A DNA stretch of 64,000 bases from Manis javanica (taxonomy: Eukaryota > Chordata > Mammalia > Pholidota > Manidae), in contig NC_133157.1 of the NCBI RefSeq assembly GCF_040802235.1, forward strand, positions 37,104,501 to 37,168,500, read 5' to 3'. The number at the start of each line of letters is the position of its first letter. Position 1 is the first letter of the stretch. The notes under the pieces are model-generated. The model made no database searches, was not told where the DNA came from, and saw nothing but the letters and a program-made list of their open reading frames with translations. The translations under genes and the position numbers were made by a program. This document shows, piece by piece, positions 1 to 12,900 of the stretch.

Positions 1-592
1 AGTTCCTCCAGTCCCCCCCATCGAGGCTGTTTCATCTGAGTGACATGGGTCACTCATGCCACTCCCTGCTATGTTCTGACTTGAGGCTGATTTCCTCAGC
101 ACTGACCTCCCCCAAATGCACACACACTCACACACCTTGCCTCAGCCAGGCTAGCTTCAGAGAGATGAGGGAGTCATTTATCCAAGGCCACACAGCTAGA
201 AGATGGCAGAGTGAGATCTCACCCTCAGGATTCCTGAGAAAGCACTTTCTCATCCATGCTCTCTGATCCTCAAAACAGCCTATCAGGAAGTCTGAGCAGG
301 AATTACTCCATTTCCATTTTACAACTGAGAAAGAGTCTCAGGGGAGTGGGTCTTGGGCAGACAAGTGCTTCATTGGGTGACCAGCTGTCTGTGTTTGCCT
401 TGTACTGAGGGGTTTCTTGGAAATACTGGTCATGGTAGTGCTGGACACGGTACCTACTGCTGGATACAGGTGCCTTTTCCATGACCAAATTGCCTCCCAG
501 GAAGTGGTGTCCTGAGGTTGAGGCCTGGCCATCTGCCACAGCCTGTGGAGTGGTGCATCCTGTGGCTAACTTCTCCTTCTCCACCTTTCTAG
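1..592 (+). other. B4GALT1: B4GALT1 intron 1, 3' end
   Basis: Non-coding sequence ending in a pyrimidine-rich tract and AG at 591-592. Positions about 145-350 read like two decayed MIR pieces in reverse orientation (CCACACAGCTAGAAGATGGC, then TTACAACTGAGAAAGAGTCT). Apparent open frames here are not coding. Confidence 0.8.
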
Positions 593-828
593 TTGGCCCC
601 ATGCTGATTGAGTTTAACATGCCTGTGGACCTGAAGCTTGTGGAGAAACAGAACCCAGAGGTGAAGGTGGGTGGCCGCTACAGCCCCAAGGACTGCATTT
701 CTTCTCACAAGGTGGCCATCATTATTCCATTCCGCAACCGGCAGGAACACCTCAAGTACTGGCTGTATTACTTGCACCCAATCCTACAGCGTCAGCAGTT
801 GGACTATGGCATCTATGTTATCAACCAG
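593..828 (+). CDS. B4GALT1: B4GALT1 exon 2
   Basis: This 236-bp exon is bounded by an acceptor TTTCTAG ending at 592 and a donor GTGAGG from 829. It opens in phase 1 (a Val codon split with exon 1) and ends on a complete Gln codon. It encodes the start of the globular catalytic domain, including Cys172 and the strand with IIIPFRNRQEHL, which forms the start of the UDP-sugar binding fold in the GT7 family. An open frame runs upstream into the intron from 481, but that upstream part is intronic, so the ATG at 481 is not a real start. Confidence 0.96.
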
Positions 829-874
829 GTGAGGTCTGGGAAGATGGGGTGGGGGAAGGGAGGGAGAGGGAGTG

Positions 875-909
<35 letters not shown>

Positions 910-3900
910 ACATATTTGTGTGCATGCAAATATGTGGGTAATGAGGATAAAGGAAAGAAAGTAATTTCCTTGACATAGGAAATTGTACGACCCTACCACA
1001 TCAGTCTTCTTATCTTAAACAATGCAAATAAGCTTACTGCCATACAACTGTGCTTGCCCATCACTATCAGCGTTTTTAGGCAAAGAGAATTGCTGGTGTG
1101 TTTGCAAAATTGAGATAAAAAGGGCAACTTAATTATACCAAAGTAAAGCAGTGGTTATTTCCTGTCTTTGGGTATCTGTGTATTTTACTTTCAAAAAATA
1201 AAAACACCATTTAGATGTCAAACTTTTAGGCAGTTTAGTTATCCAGTCTATCTCCATCTTCTAGGACACCTGCAGGAGACAGCACCCTTAGGTCAGGCCT
1301 GAATGCTAGCCCCCAGGAAAATGTCTGGGGAAGTCTGATTCATGGACCACTGAGCATCATGTGGACTGGGTGGGGTCGGAGAAAAGAGAGCATCTTACTG
1401 TGTGCCTAATTTGTGTATAGTAGTCTTAGCTGTGCTTAGGAAACTAATGTTGAAGTTGTGTCAGCCTTCATCATCACAACCTAGAGAATCTGATCAAGGG
1501 ACTGATCTAGAACCTGATCTAAGGTTCTTCAAAAAATAACTGCGTGTTTCCAGTCTGTTTGATGAGCATTTTTACTTTTGTAAGAGTATAATTTTGGTAT
1601 TTTAAGTTTATCTTGAATACCTAAATTCATAATTTTAGACTGTAACCTCTTAGGTGGAATAACATATTTAACTTGTCTATATACCAAGTTTCATTGAAAT
1701 TTGTCTGAAGAGAGAGAGACTGCCCCATTTCTGAAAGGTCCAATGTCCATTTCATTTCAAGATAAACTCTAGATCTGCTTGAGGTCTTGACAGCTTCCGT
1801 CAAAGTTGAGGGACTTTGTGTGCCTTCCTTGGGCCATAAGGGAAGCCAGAAATAGCAGTTAGTTCATCAAGCATTTCTGAGCATGGCCATGGCATAGTGC
1901 TGCAGAGAGACGTTAAAGAAGTGTCAGGTCCCAGTTCTACCTGTCCTGAAGCTTCCATCCCCACTATGGCAAATGGGACCCTTCCAGGAAACAATTTGCT
2001 AACAATCCCAAATAGTATGTGATTGGATGGTGGCTGCCAAATGCATTGGAAGCTCAGAGAACGGAGAATGCAATGGCCCAGAAGAACGAGGATGTAAACT
2101 GGGTTCTAAAGGCTAGAGGGATCCATGGGCATCCCAGCTAGAGCCTGTGAATGGGGACTTCAATGCAGAAAGGAGCCTTACATGTTCCTGGAGATCAAGA
2201 TGACCACTGGAGTAGGAAAGCAGCAGAAGTACTAGGGCTAGGTGAATCAGAGTCTATCAGGCAGGAAAGAGCAGAACAGTCCTGCTTGCAAGGTAGCTGA
2301 AGCTCAAGGTGGGGGAGCAGGTGGCAGGCAAACCCTTTGAGGCTGTTTGAGTCCTTTGGCCAAGTAGGGCATGGACTAGGCCTTGAGAAAATCTGCAAGC
2401 AAGATACCCAGACAATTGTGGGTCATCTTAGAAGAATATTTGAGAATGTAAGAGAGAACAGGTAAATACTCTGCAAAAATCTAAGCCACTTCAACGAGTA
2501 TTTGTTTAAGGAAAACGCAATCAGCAAGGGGCTTGTTTCATGCCAGTGAGTACTTGTTGATCATGGCAAGATTCAGGAGCCTGTTACTAGACCAGTGCAT
2601 TGAGTGGAAGAGGAAACCACTATCACTGGGAGCCAACAGGCATTACTAAAACAAGCCATGCCAGCCACATCTTCCTCTGTTCAACAGTTATTAGACCAGT
2701 AGGTGAGGGATACACTGTAGACACAATGCTGTCAGAACTTACTCAGCAGAGCATCTGATGGACTTCTGCAGGTCTTCCCCTGAGCAGAAGATAGCCAACT
2801 GTGGTATGGGTGGTATATGAATTAGATTAAAATATATACTTGGATAAAGAGGGTAAAAGAGAGTGATGATGCTGAGTTTTTAGTTTAGGTGACTGTGGGC
2901 AAGGAAGACTGGAGGGAGGATGCCATTGTATAGATAGGTTATATTTTAGGGGAATGTGAGACTTTCTTGTTGAATTTTAGAGCCAAAACAAATAATGGAC
3001 CAGTGAAATTTAGCCACTATCTTAAATTCCTATGACATAATTTACATAGATATCCCCCAGGTCTCAAATCACAAATTTCCAAATGTCCTATGCCAGCAAC
3101 ATGCCCCTGCCAGCCCCAGTGCAAGCTGGTGGATGACCGAGCAAGCCAGCTCAGACGGTGGCACTGTGTGCTGGCTGGCCCTGGACACTGCCAAAGATAG
3201 GGCTTCTCCCAAGTGTGCTTCCCGAAATCGAGATCTGAGGCCAAATGTACTTGAAGAACACTGGATCGAACAAGAAGAAGCAGGCGTCGTTCCTGCAGAG
3301 CCTTCAGTGTGTTAATGCACCTTATAGCCTCCAGTGCTCGGCACGCAGTGCTACCTGCGCTTGTCTGACTGGGGACTGTGTTCCAAGAACCATTTCAAGC
3401 AATGAGTGTTTTGTGAATTAAACTTTGGGGAAAGCAGGCCTAAATTAACACCTCTTTACTATCCCCAGCCTCCTGAGAAACCCCCCCGTTCTCTCTCCAT
3501 CTCCTTTTTTTCCCACTTGCAACTTAGGATAGGAAATATTTTTAGTTTTTCAAACATATTTACATCTTTTTTTCTCTAGTCTTGTCAGTATCATCACTAT
3601 CCCCCTCTTCCCCGACCTCCATTCATGTCTTTTGGCTTCTCCGTCTTTCTTTTTCTTCAGCTTCCACCATGGGAGAATTCTCCCCTCTTTATTCCCTCTG
3701 CCTCAGCTAATATTATTCTTGTGCTTCAACTCCACCCTGGTCATTTCTTTGGGAAAATAGGAACCAACTTCCACGTAGCCAAATCATAAAGAAACCAAAA
3801 GTCTGCCCTACCATTTCTAGAAAAGGATATCATCTGTATGATATGTATAAAGAACATAATGAACTGAAGCTGGGAAGCCTAGTTGCCTTGAAAGAGGTGG

Positions 3901-6900
3901 AGCTTGCTTCATCTGCAAATTAGGGACTTCCTGTGTTCTCTGTTTTATTGTTACATTCTCAAACAAGAAAGGGAGTTGGTAACATGTATGTAGCTTTGCC
4001 TTTGTGCAACTAGATGTCATTTGAGCCTTTCAGCATGTCCCTATCTCAAACACTTGGTGTCATTTTGCCCTGACCATGCCCCCGGTGCCATTTACCCCAC
4101 CCCGCTTAAGATTAGAGAGAAAGAATGCGTAAAATAGGAGGGGCCTCTGAGTTTTGAGAAACTTCTTTTCCATTAAAATGCTACGCAGCTCCCAACAGTG
4201 GGTCACAGTGGTGCTGTTCTACTTCAGCTGGGGGCTGTGTCCCCATCTGCTGTACCTACTCACTTCCCCTTCAGTCTTGCTGGGATTTGGCTGGACCTCT
4301 GAGGCCAGAGACTATGAAAACTTCTGAGTGTTTCACAGGTGAGAAAACTGAAGCTCAGAGAGGGGAAGTGACCAGAGGAAAGTCAGAGGTCACAGTAGGA
4401 CTGCAGCTCATGCCCCAGTCCTTTCCTCCTGGTGCCCTGTCACTACAGCTCAGCTCTCTCCTCTAAGCTCCGGAGCTCCTCCCTCAAAGTGTTCCTCAAA
4501 GCTGGCATCCGGCCCTGGGGAGGAGCTTCATGCCCAGACTGCCTGGGTTCCGGTGCTGCCACCCCCCACCTCAGTGACTGTAGGCTTGAGTTCTTCAAAC
4601 CTCCGTTGCCTTATTGGTGGGAGGGAGAGGTTTTAATACTTACCGCATGGGGCTATAAAACACCTGGTACCCAGAGAGCCCTCAGTAAACATGAACTCTG
4701 ACTGCTGATATCTGAGTTCCTTCTCCCTGCCCGTGTCCTCTGCCCAGTGCTTTGGTGATGAGCTCTTCACTGCTCTCCTTGCCTCCTGCTTCACCCCCCT
4801 CAGTGCCAGCACCGAGACCCTCCCTCCCATTTGTATGGCCTCCTTAGAATCAGAGGATAGTGGATAATGACAGAAAACAGAATCTCAGGGGACTGGGCAC
4901 TATCCCAAGCCCACCAGCTTCTTCAGAGTAGGATTGTGTCTCAGGCTCCATGCGGGCTTACGTGGGTTTGATGGCTCCTACCCCTCTGTCTGTATTAAGT
5001 TATTAACCATTGCCTTTTGGCTTAGGCCCCTCCAGTCACCATAAACACTTGCAACTCAAAGTAAATGGGGTGGAGGGGAAGAAAGAAGGCTTTTCCAGTC
5101 GAGGTGGAAAAGAATAGGCATTGCTGTTGTCCTTAGGGTGCCACCCCTGCTCCTGTCCTTGCCCACCAGCGTTTGAACACCTAATTAGAGTTCTGCATAT
5201 CTAGCCTCCTGGGGCACAGATGTCCTACCTGACATTCAGGAAGGTTCCCCTGAGGGACCTTGGTGTAGAGTTGGATATCATGATGTCATAACAGATTGCA
5301 GTGGGGTGGGGGAGTGGTGCATGCTGCACTTCCTCATGCTTTAATTGGGAAAAACAACTGTAAAACCACCCAAGGTAGAGAGAAGGCAGGTTGCCACCTG
5401 GCAGCAATAGCCCTAAATGTGAAACCCAAGATGTCCATGGGATTAGCCTTTATATAGGTGAGGAATGCAGGCCCAGCTGGCCAGGTAGGTTTATAATAAC
5501 TGTGGTGGCCCTTTGCCCCTGAGCTAGGGCTCAGACCCAGTCTCTCCAAACCATCTGTATATTCTCTGGTGCCTCCGATCTCACCCAGCTGCCTGGGATC
5601 TTTCTAGTTCTCACCATGTCCTCCCTCTCTTTACACCTTCAGTATGTCTCCACTGCCCACAGGCAGGGGTCTGAAGAATCTGAAGCTCTGAGCTTGGTGT
5701 CCGAGACCCACTGCAGTCCAGCCCTGACCTGTATGCAGCCACTTCCTCATTGGCTCTCCTTCACACACTTAGGCCACAGCCACACTGGACTCCCTCTCCT
5801 CACTGAGACACACTGTGTGCTCCCCTCCTCGTGCCTTTGTTTACGCTCCCCCTGTGGCCCTGCGGGCCTTCTCTTCCCTCCCCTACTGCTCTCTTTCCAG
5901 CTGCCATTTAAGGCCCTCCCCAGCCTTCTTAGCTCTGTGAAGCCCTGGAGCGGACTTCTCCCTCCCTTTGCTCCCCAGGTACCTAGAGCCTTCCTAAGTG
6001 AGGGCTGAGAGATGATGACCTGTGTGCAGATTCCCGAGGCCTGTGGCCCCTAGATTCTCTCCTTGACCACGTGGCTCCTTGAACAGTCCAGCGCTCAGTC
6101 TGGATTTGGCATACGAAGCTGCTTCCTGTGACTCCTGCCCGTTTATCTACACCCACTCACAGGACCCCATGAGTCCAGTTTTCTGGTGAGGTCTGTTCTC
6201 TTTGGAAGTGAAGCCTTCTTTCCCAGTTAGGCTAATTCATGACCCATGGGAACCAATACCACCCATTCCCAGGGCACCTCCTTCTGACCAGAGCAGGCTG
6301 CCTGGGACTCAGCCCTTAGGGTGACCTCCCTTTTCAGGAAATATGCAGAGATCCTGCTTTAGCCCTGTGGTTGATGATCGTTATAAAAACTTCTTACAGT
6401 TCTCTGGACTGCACCTCCTTCATGGTCTCACTTTGAATTTTGACCCTAATAGCGCCCAGTGAGGCACATGAATACTCTCATTGTTTCTGCTGAGGGCAAG
6501 CTCATGAAGGCAAGCTTCCTTGCCAGGCAAGTCCCCTGATGGCTGGGTGGCAGAGCTGGGATTTGGACAAAGATCGCCTGAGGCTTAGGTAATGCATCAC
6601 ATTGCCATGTTTATTCCCAAGCCCCATTCCCTTCACTGGGGGACAGCGCCATGTCCATTTGGCGACACCTCTGGGTGTCACTGGGTCTTGAAAGTGGGGG
6701 TAGCAGCTTCAGAACCCCTGGGAGACTTGCCCAGTCATCAGGCTAACAGGTCAACCCTGTCCTGAAAGGCTTGAGGGGGCACATAAGAGGAGGGGTCTTT
6801 GTTTGTCTGGCTTTAAAATTTTCCTCTTCCTTTTCATATGGGTGCTGTTGTGAGGTGGTTGCAGGCTGCTTGTCTGGGGCCAAGTGTGAGTAGGTTTGGA

Positions 6901-9900
6901 GACAGCCCTGTGTACCCTCAGTGAGTAAGAACATCTGTCACCATAGGGACTTCTTTCTGTCCCTGGACCAGGTAGCTGCTTCCTAATGAGGCCAAGATAA
7001 ATCAGAGTGAAGCAGACTTATGAGTCCGCCCCATTACTGAGGACAGCTGCCTGGGCCTCTGGCCCCAGTAGTTTGATTTCTGTCTTAATATTATCCATTT
7101 GGCATTTGTAATGCCTGTCTTCCAAGCCCCCTAGGCTGTCAGCACCCAGACTGACATGTGTGAATGGGGCTCAGAAGGGCTAGGGCCAGTCCTGTCCTGA
7201 GCATCCTCCTCCTTTGGGCATGGGGACGTTTTGGAGCCTGGGGCCTGGGAGGCTGGCAGTGTCTGTGTCCTACTACTGCTTGCCTTCTGACCCAGTGACT
7301 GGTCATTTTCTTTGCTGTGTGTTTCCTTCTCTCTCTGTCCAAGGCCCGCACCATTCTCCTGGAGGATGTCAAAGTATTCACTGGTACTCTCTTGCTAGTG
7401 AGTTGCATCCCTGGACAGTTGTTCTGGGAAATACCATTTTTTGCTGCTAATCCTTGACTTCCTTGCAGGGAATGACACCTTATTGGGAATTGGCCTCTGT
7501 CCTGGAACAAGGGTAGTCAAAATGGGTCCCCTTTCCTTCATGGCCTTGACATTTGCCTCTTTCCCTTGCGTCCATCCTTGTCTCTTTGTTCTTTTTCTTT
7601 TTTTTTTCCTTCTAGTGGAGTACTTCTGCTTTTACTTGTTAATCCGGTTTGTAGCAAAGCAAGCTGAAGGAGGAGCTGCTTTCTGTGATCTGCTCTTACT
7701 CTCCACCTGCCTCCTCTTCTGTGCCCTCCGCCTCCTAGAGAGAGGAGTGCCGACCTCACTGCTGCTGTGGCTGCTGTGACTGCTGCCACCGGGTAATGTC
7801 TGCCTGCCGCCAGATCACACCAGAGCCCGGGTCCTGGTGCCTGGGGGAAGCTGGGTAAATAATCCTGAGAGTGTGCCATCCTCAGGCCCTGGGGTCTCCC
7901 AGGCAAGGCCGTGGCCTCTGTGGGCTTGTTAGGAAATCCCGAGGTTGCTGGAAGCCAGCCTGTATTGCAGAGGTCTAAGAGAATTTCCCTTCAAGATAAG
8001 CCGCAGTTGAGCTCATACTGTGTGTGTATATAATTTTGCATCCTGCTTTATCTTCAATTCTATATCATCAGCATTGTCCCATGTTATTTTATAGTCTTCA
8101 GAATCCTCATTTTCCATGCTTTCATAGTAGTTGAGCATGAAGTTCTGCCATAATTAAGTTGGCTGTTCCTCAGTTCAAAGGCATTTAGATAATTTTTTTA
8201 TTAGATAAGTTTTTTTTATTCCTCACTAGTGTAAATAATACCATAATGAATATCTTTGAGTCTGAAGCTTATTATGTGTTTGCTTCTTTCACATTTAGAA
8301 TCACTTACCCAGACTTCAGATATGGGATTATGGGTTCAGAAATGGCTTAAACATATATGTAGTTCTTCATATAAATGAGAGAAGCCCTTATTTTCTAAAG
8401 AGTTTTTCTATGGAAGGTCAGGTCTCAGTGCCATAGTTCCAGGGAAAGAGGTAGACATCCTGCTATGGCTTCTGTGGAGTTGGGGTTAAAAACTCTCTTT
8501 TCTTTGCATACTGTACCCAGAATTCCTGCGGGGCTGTTCTGTTAGCTCTTGTCTCTCTAAAGGCAGTTATGGCTTCTGACCTGGGTTCTAGTCTGGCAAG
8601 GGGCAAGGATGTGCTCACTCTTGTAATTACTTTGGCAAAGAGAGCTACCTCATCAGCTCCCTGACCCTGAAGGGCCCATTTCCTTCACTCCCTGGGTGAA
8701 GAGCTTAAGTCTCAGATCTAGGTTTTGTTGATTGCCCTGTCCAACATCAGAGCTCCCGTATTATTATGGCTAAAAATCAGAGGCCTTGAAGGGGGGAGCC
8801 TAGTAAACATAATGTCCTTCATGTCATTGTAGATTAATGATACCAAAATAAAATTAAAAAAAAAATCAGAGGCCTAACTGCTGTGAAATCATGAGTGAGT
8901 AGATATTAGCCCTTCACAAACTCAGCATATATATAATCCCAGTAATTCTCTGGGAATCACCTCCCAGCCAGCCTGTCTACCACTGCAAGGCCCACACCTA
9001 GGCCTTCAGGTCAGTCCCATCACAGACTGTCCAGCCAGCTTTCTCTGCTGTCCTACCACCCACTCAGCCCAGGCCTTTCCTCTTGGTCCCTGAGTGGGCA
9101 CAGAAAAGCATGCAAGAGGGTGTTTCAACAAACATTTCCACTGACTGCAGACCTGCCTCTGAATCTGTGAGCTTGAGACCCTGTGGTTACTGTTGGTATT
9201 GGGGAGGAGGGGGCTTTGTAATGGGCCAGGGCATATGTACACAAGCAAAATACAGAAATTTTGCTCCCTTCGCATAGAAATTCTGATTCTTTGAGAGTTT
9301 TATCTTCAGGTTGATGTTTCCAACCTCACTGCCACTGTGTGTCTCTTGGTGGAGGAGGGGCCAGGTGTGATCAGTCCCCAAGCCATCATGGTTGGGGACA
9401 TGTGAGCTGGTGTACACATGTGGGCCTGGCATTCAGGGAAAGCAGGGTGGTTTGATGGCTCTTTAAGACTCTTGGGCAAGGGGAGTCACGGCTTTTATTT
9501 GGTCGTCTGCCCCCTGTTGCAATCAAGGGAAGGTCACTCTTGCCTTAGCCATAGACAGGATTTGCCTGGGGATTAGAGCAGACTCTGGTACCCCTCCTGG
9601 CTACCTCTGAAAGCTCCTTTGGGTGCAGTGCATGTGCCCAGGGAGCAGGTAAGACATGGAATGGTCAAGTGGAGCCTGGAGTTAGGCCCTGCAGGGAGTC
9701 ATTCTCTACTTGCCCACCATTATTGCCTAGTCTCTGATGTGTCTCACATGAATTATGCAATAGCCTCTAAACTGGTATTCCTGCCTTCAGTTGGAAGGGT
9801 GAGGCACAAATCCCTCTTTGACATACAAAGCATAAGCTTCATTTAAAACCCTCAAGGGCTCCCTATGGCCTAAATAAAAGAAAAAACCTGAGTATTTTAG

Positions 9901-12900
9901 CACAGTTCCCAGCCTATACCTTCCCCACATGATTTGGTCCATGTCCACCTTCATGTCTTATTCTGGCTTCCCCATTTGGATTTCTTGTAGTTCCTTGAAT
10001 GTTCTCTTTTCCCTTAGCCTTTACAAATGCTGCCCTCTCTCCTAGGAATATTTTTTCATGCCTCCTCAGTAAACTTGGCTAACTTTTCTGAAGGCTTCTT
10101 GGACCCTCTAGGATTAGGTTAGTGTCTCCACCTCCATTGCTCCATCTGTGCTTGGCTCTACAGCCCTCCCCTCTCTAGTAGCTGTGAGTGTTCATTGCCT
10201 CATTACAATTGCCTGTTCAACTCAAACTCCTCAAAAGCAGGGCCTGTGTCTTTTCCTTTTCTGTATTCCTATGGATAAGCATGAAGTGGACACCCAATAA
10301 ACTACAAGAATGAATTTATAAGAAAGAAGGAGAAACAGGAACTTCTGTCTCTGAGGCTGGCTTTTTCTCTCTCTCTTTTCTTCTTTTCTTTCTTTCTTTA
10401 TTTATTAGAACCACTTTATTGAGATATAATCACATACCATACAATTTACTTATTTTTAAAGTACAAAGTTCAGTGGCTTTTAATATATTCAGAGTTATGC
10501 ATCCATTACCTCAATTTTAAAACATTTTCATTACACCAAAAATAACCTTGTACTTGTTAGCTGTCAACCCCTTCATTCCCCCCAGCCCTAGGCAACCACT
10601 AATCTACTTTCTGTCTCTATGGATTTGCCTATTCTGGACATTTCATATAAGTGGAATCATATAATATGTGGCCCTTTGTGACTGACTTCTTTTACTTGGC
10701 ATGATGTTTACAAGGTTCATCCATGTCATAGCATGTATCAGTACTTCCTTTTTATTGCTCATAACATTGCATTGTATGGCTATACACATTTCATTTATCC
10801 ATTCATCAGTTAATTGATATTTGGGTTGTTTCTACTTTTTTAGCTATTTTGAATAATGCTGCTATAAAAGTAGTAAAAGTTTTTGTGTGGACATATGTTT
10901 TCATTTCTCTTGGGTATGAAATGAAAGGGGTAGAACTGCTGGATCGTGTGGTAATTCTTTGTTCATCCATCTGAGGAGCTGCCAGCTGTTTTCCAAGATG
11001 GCTGCACCATTTTACATTGCTACCAGCAGCGCATGAAGGTTCCATTTTCAGCAGACATACTACTTGCTCTGTTATCTTTAGTGTAAATGAGAGTTCTAGA
11101 AAGTGGCATAATTAAACAGCCCTGGAGAGCCATCTGATGCTTCTTAAAATGTTCATCCCTGCCACCCAGATGTGCCGGGTTTGCTATGTGAAGTGTCTGA
11201 GGGTAGCTTCTTCCTTCTTTCCTCTGAGGAGCTCGGCTCCGGTCTGTCAAGCCTCCCACCTCAAGTCTCCTCACTCCACCCCAGGCCATCAAGCCTGACC
11301 AGCTGCTTGACTAACTGATAAACCCACTGTCAGATGTGTGCCTAGATATAAAAGGTTTACAGGCTTTTCTGTGAGCTTTGGTCAGTGGGACAGGCGTCCT
11401 GTCTAGCTGTGGGAATGTTACTGTTTTGGGCCTTTCTTCATTCTTCCCCTCCCTCTGTTAAGAGGTGCTGGTTGCCCTAGAAAGAAGTGGTAAGTATAAG
11501 TCTTGGCTACTGACATAAGATGAAGCCTGCACTAAAAAGCTCAGTTCCTTCAGAGGAACGCTGCCCCCAGTGCACTTGTCCATCGCATATTGCATGACTC
11601 TGAGGTTTCTCTGACTTTCTTCTGCTGCTGTGGAAACAACAGTCATGCGAACCACAGGCTAATCCTTTTTAGAAACCCCCCTCCATTAGAGAAGCAGATT
11701 TGGGAGGAATCTTGAAGCAGTTGGGAACGACACTCACCAGTATTAGAGAAGGAGGACTCTCCAGGTTGGGTCTCTGGGAGACATTTTGGAAGGTTTGCCT
11801 GCTGAGATGGATGGGAAAACCTACTCCTATAGTGACAGTAGTCAACCTGTGTTGCCAGGCAGTGTACTAAGGCTTTTTCATGCATTGTCTCATTTAATAC
11901 AACTCTCCTGTTGTCATTCCCATGACCAAGTGAGGAAACTGAGGCCTAAAGGTGTGATTTGCCCAAAGTCACATATTTAGTAAGTGAAGAAGCTGGCATT
12001 GCTGGGGTAAAAATGCATGTTGGTGTCACAGTTGTGCATTTGGCTTGGCTGGACAGTAAGTGCTTGATAAATGTTTACCGGAGTGAATGAAGTAGCAGAT
12101 GTATTGGGTGAATGTGTCCAATGAGGAGTGGCAGGAATGAGGGCTGCTTGTCTTCCCACCCCATGAAGAGGAAAGAGCACCTCCTGTCAGTGGTGGGAAT
12201 TGCAGGACTTGCTAGGGCCTGTGTTTCTTATCAAGAAAGTTACCCAAGGTGTTGCATCATTTCACCCAAAAGAGACTAGAATTGACTTTTTTATAGTCCC
12301 AGAGGAGGGAAGGGGAAGACACTTTTCTTATCTCCCGGTTTGCTGGTCTTGCATTCCTAGGGGCTCTGGTAGGTAATTACACCTGCAAAAGTGGTCCCTG
12401 CCCTTTCGCATTCCTAGGATCACAGAGGTGAGGCCAGTTTGGGAGGAGTGATGTGTAGTTCAGGTTATTTTGGAAAAACTGCCTGACTAGTTCTAAGAGT
12501 GGGCCAGACACTGGATCATCTCCAAATTGAAGGAGCTGTTACACCACAGGCGGAGGAAGGAGTAGTAGGGTAGGTCTGCTGCTTGGGTTTCTCCAGGCTG
12601 CCACTGTTCTCAGGGCTTGGTACTAGAGGTTGCCCATTCAAGATCCAAAATTCCCAGTTCCTGGGAGAGGAAAAATGCCTGGTGTAGTCTCAGGCATCTG
12701 CGTGGACCAGACAGTCACAGCCAGCAGGCCAGTCCTGTGGTTAAGACATGGCCACCACAAGCCTCCTGCCCCTGTCACTGGGGAGCCACCTTCAGGGGTC
12801 TATTGCCCAGGTGTAAAAAGTTTGTTGGGACACCACCTTATCACTTGTTGGAAAAGTTCAGTGGGGCGAATTGTGTTAGAAAGTATTTAGAGAAAACTAA

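Noticed and set aside
481-592. Open frame extending B4GALT1 exon 2 upstream with its own ATG
   Set aside because: A T/C-rich tract and AG at 591-592 plus the known exon length of 236 bp show this is intron; the codons upstream do not resemble the protein.
879-907. TG run as a functional Z-DNA or splicing element
   Set aside because: A TG run 50 bp after a donor can influence splicing, but nothing in this sequence beyond its position supports that here.
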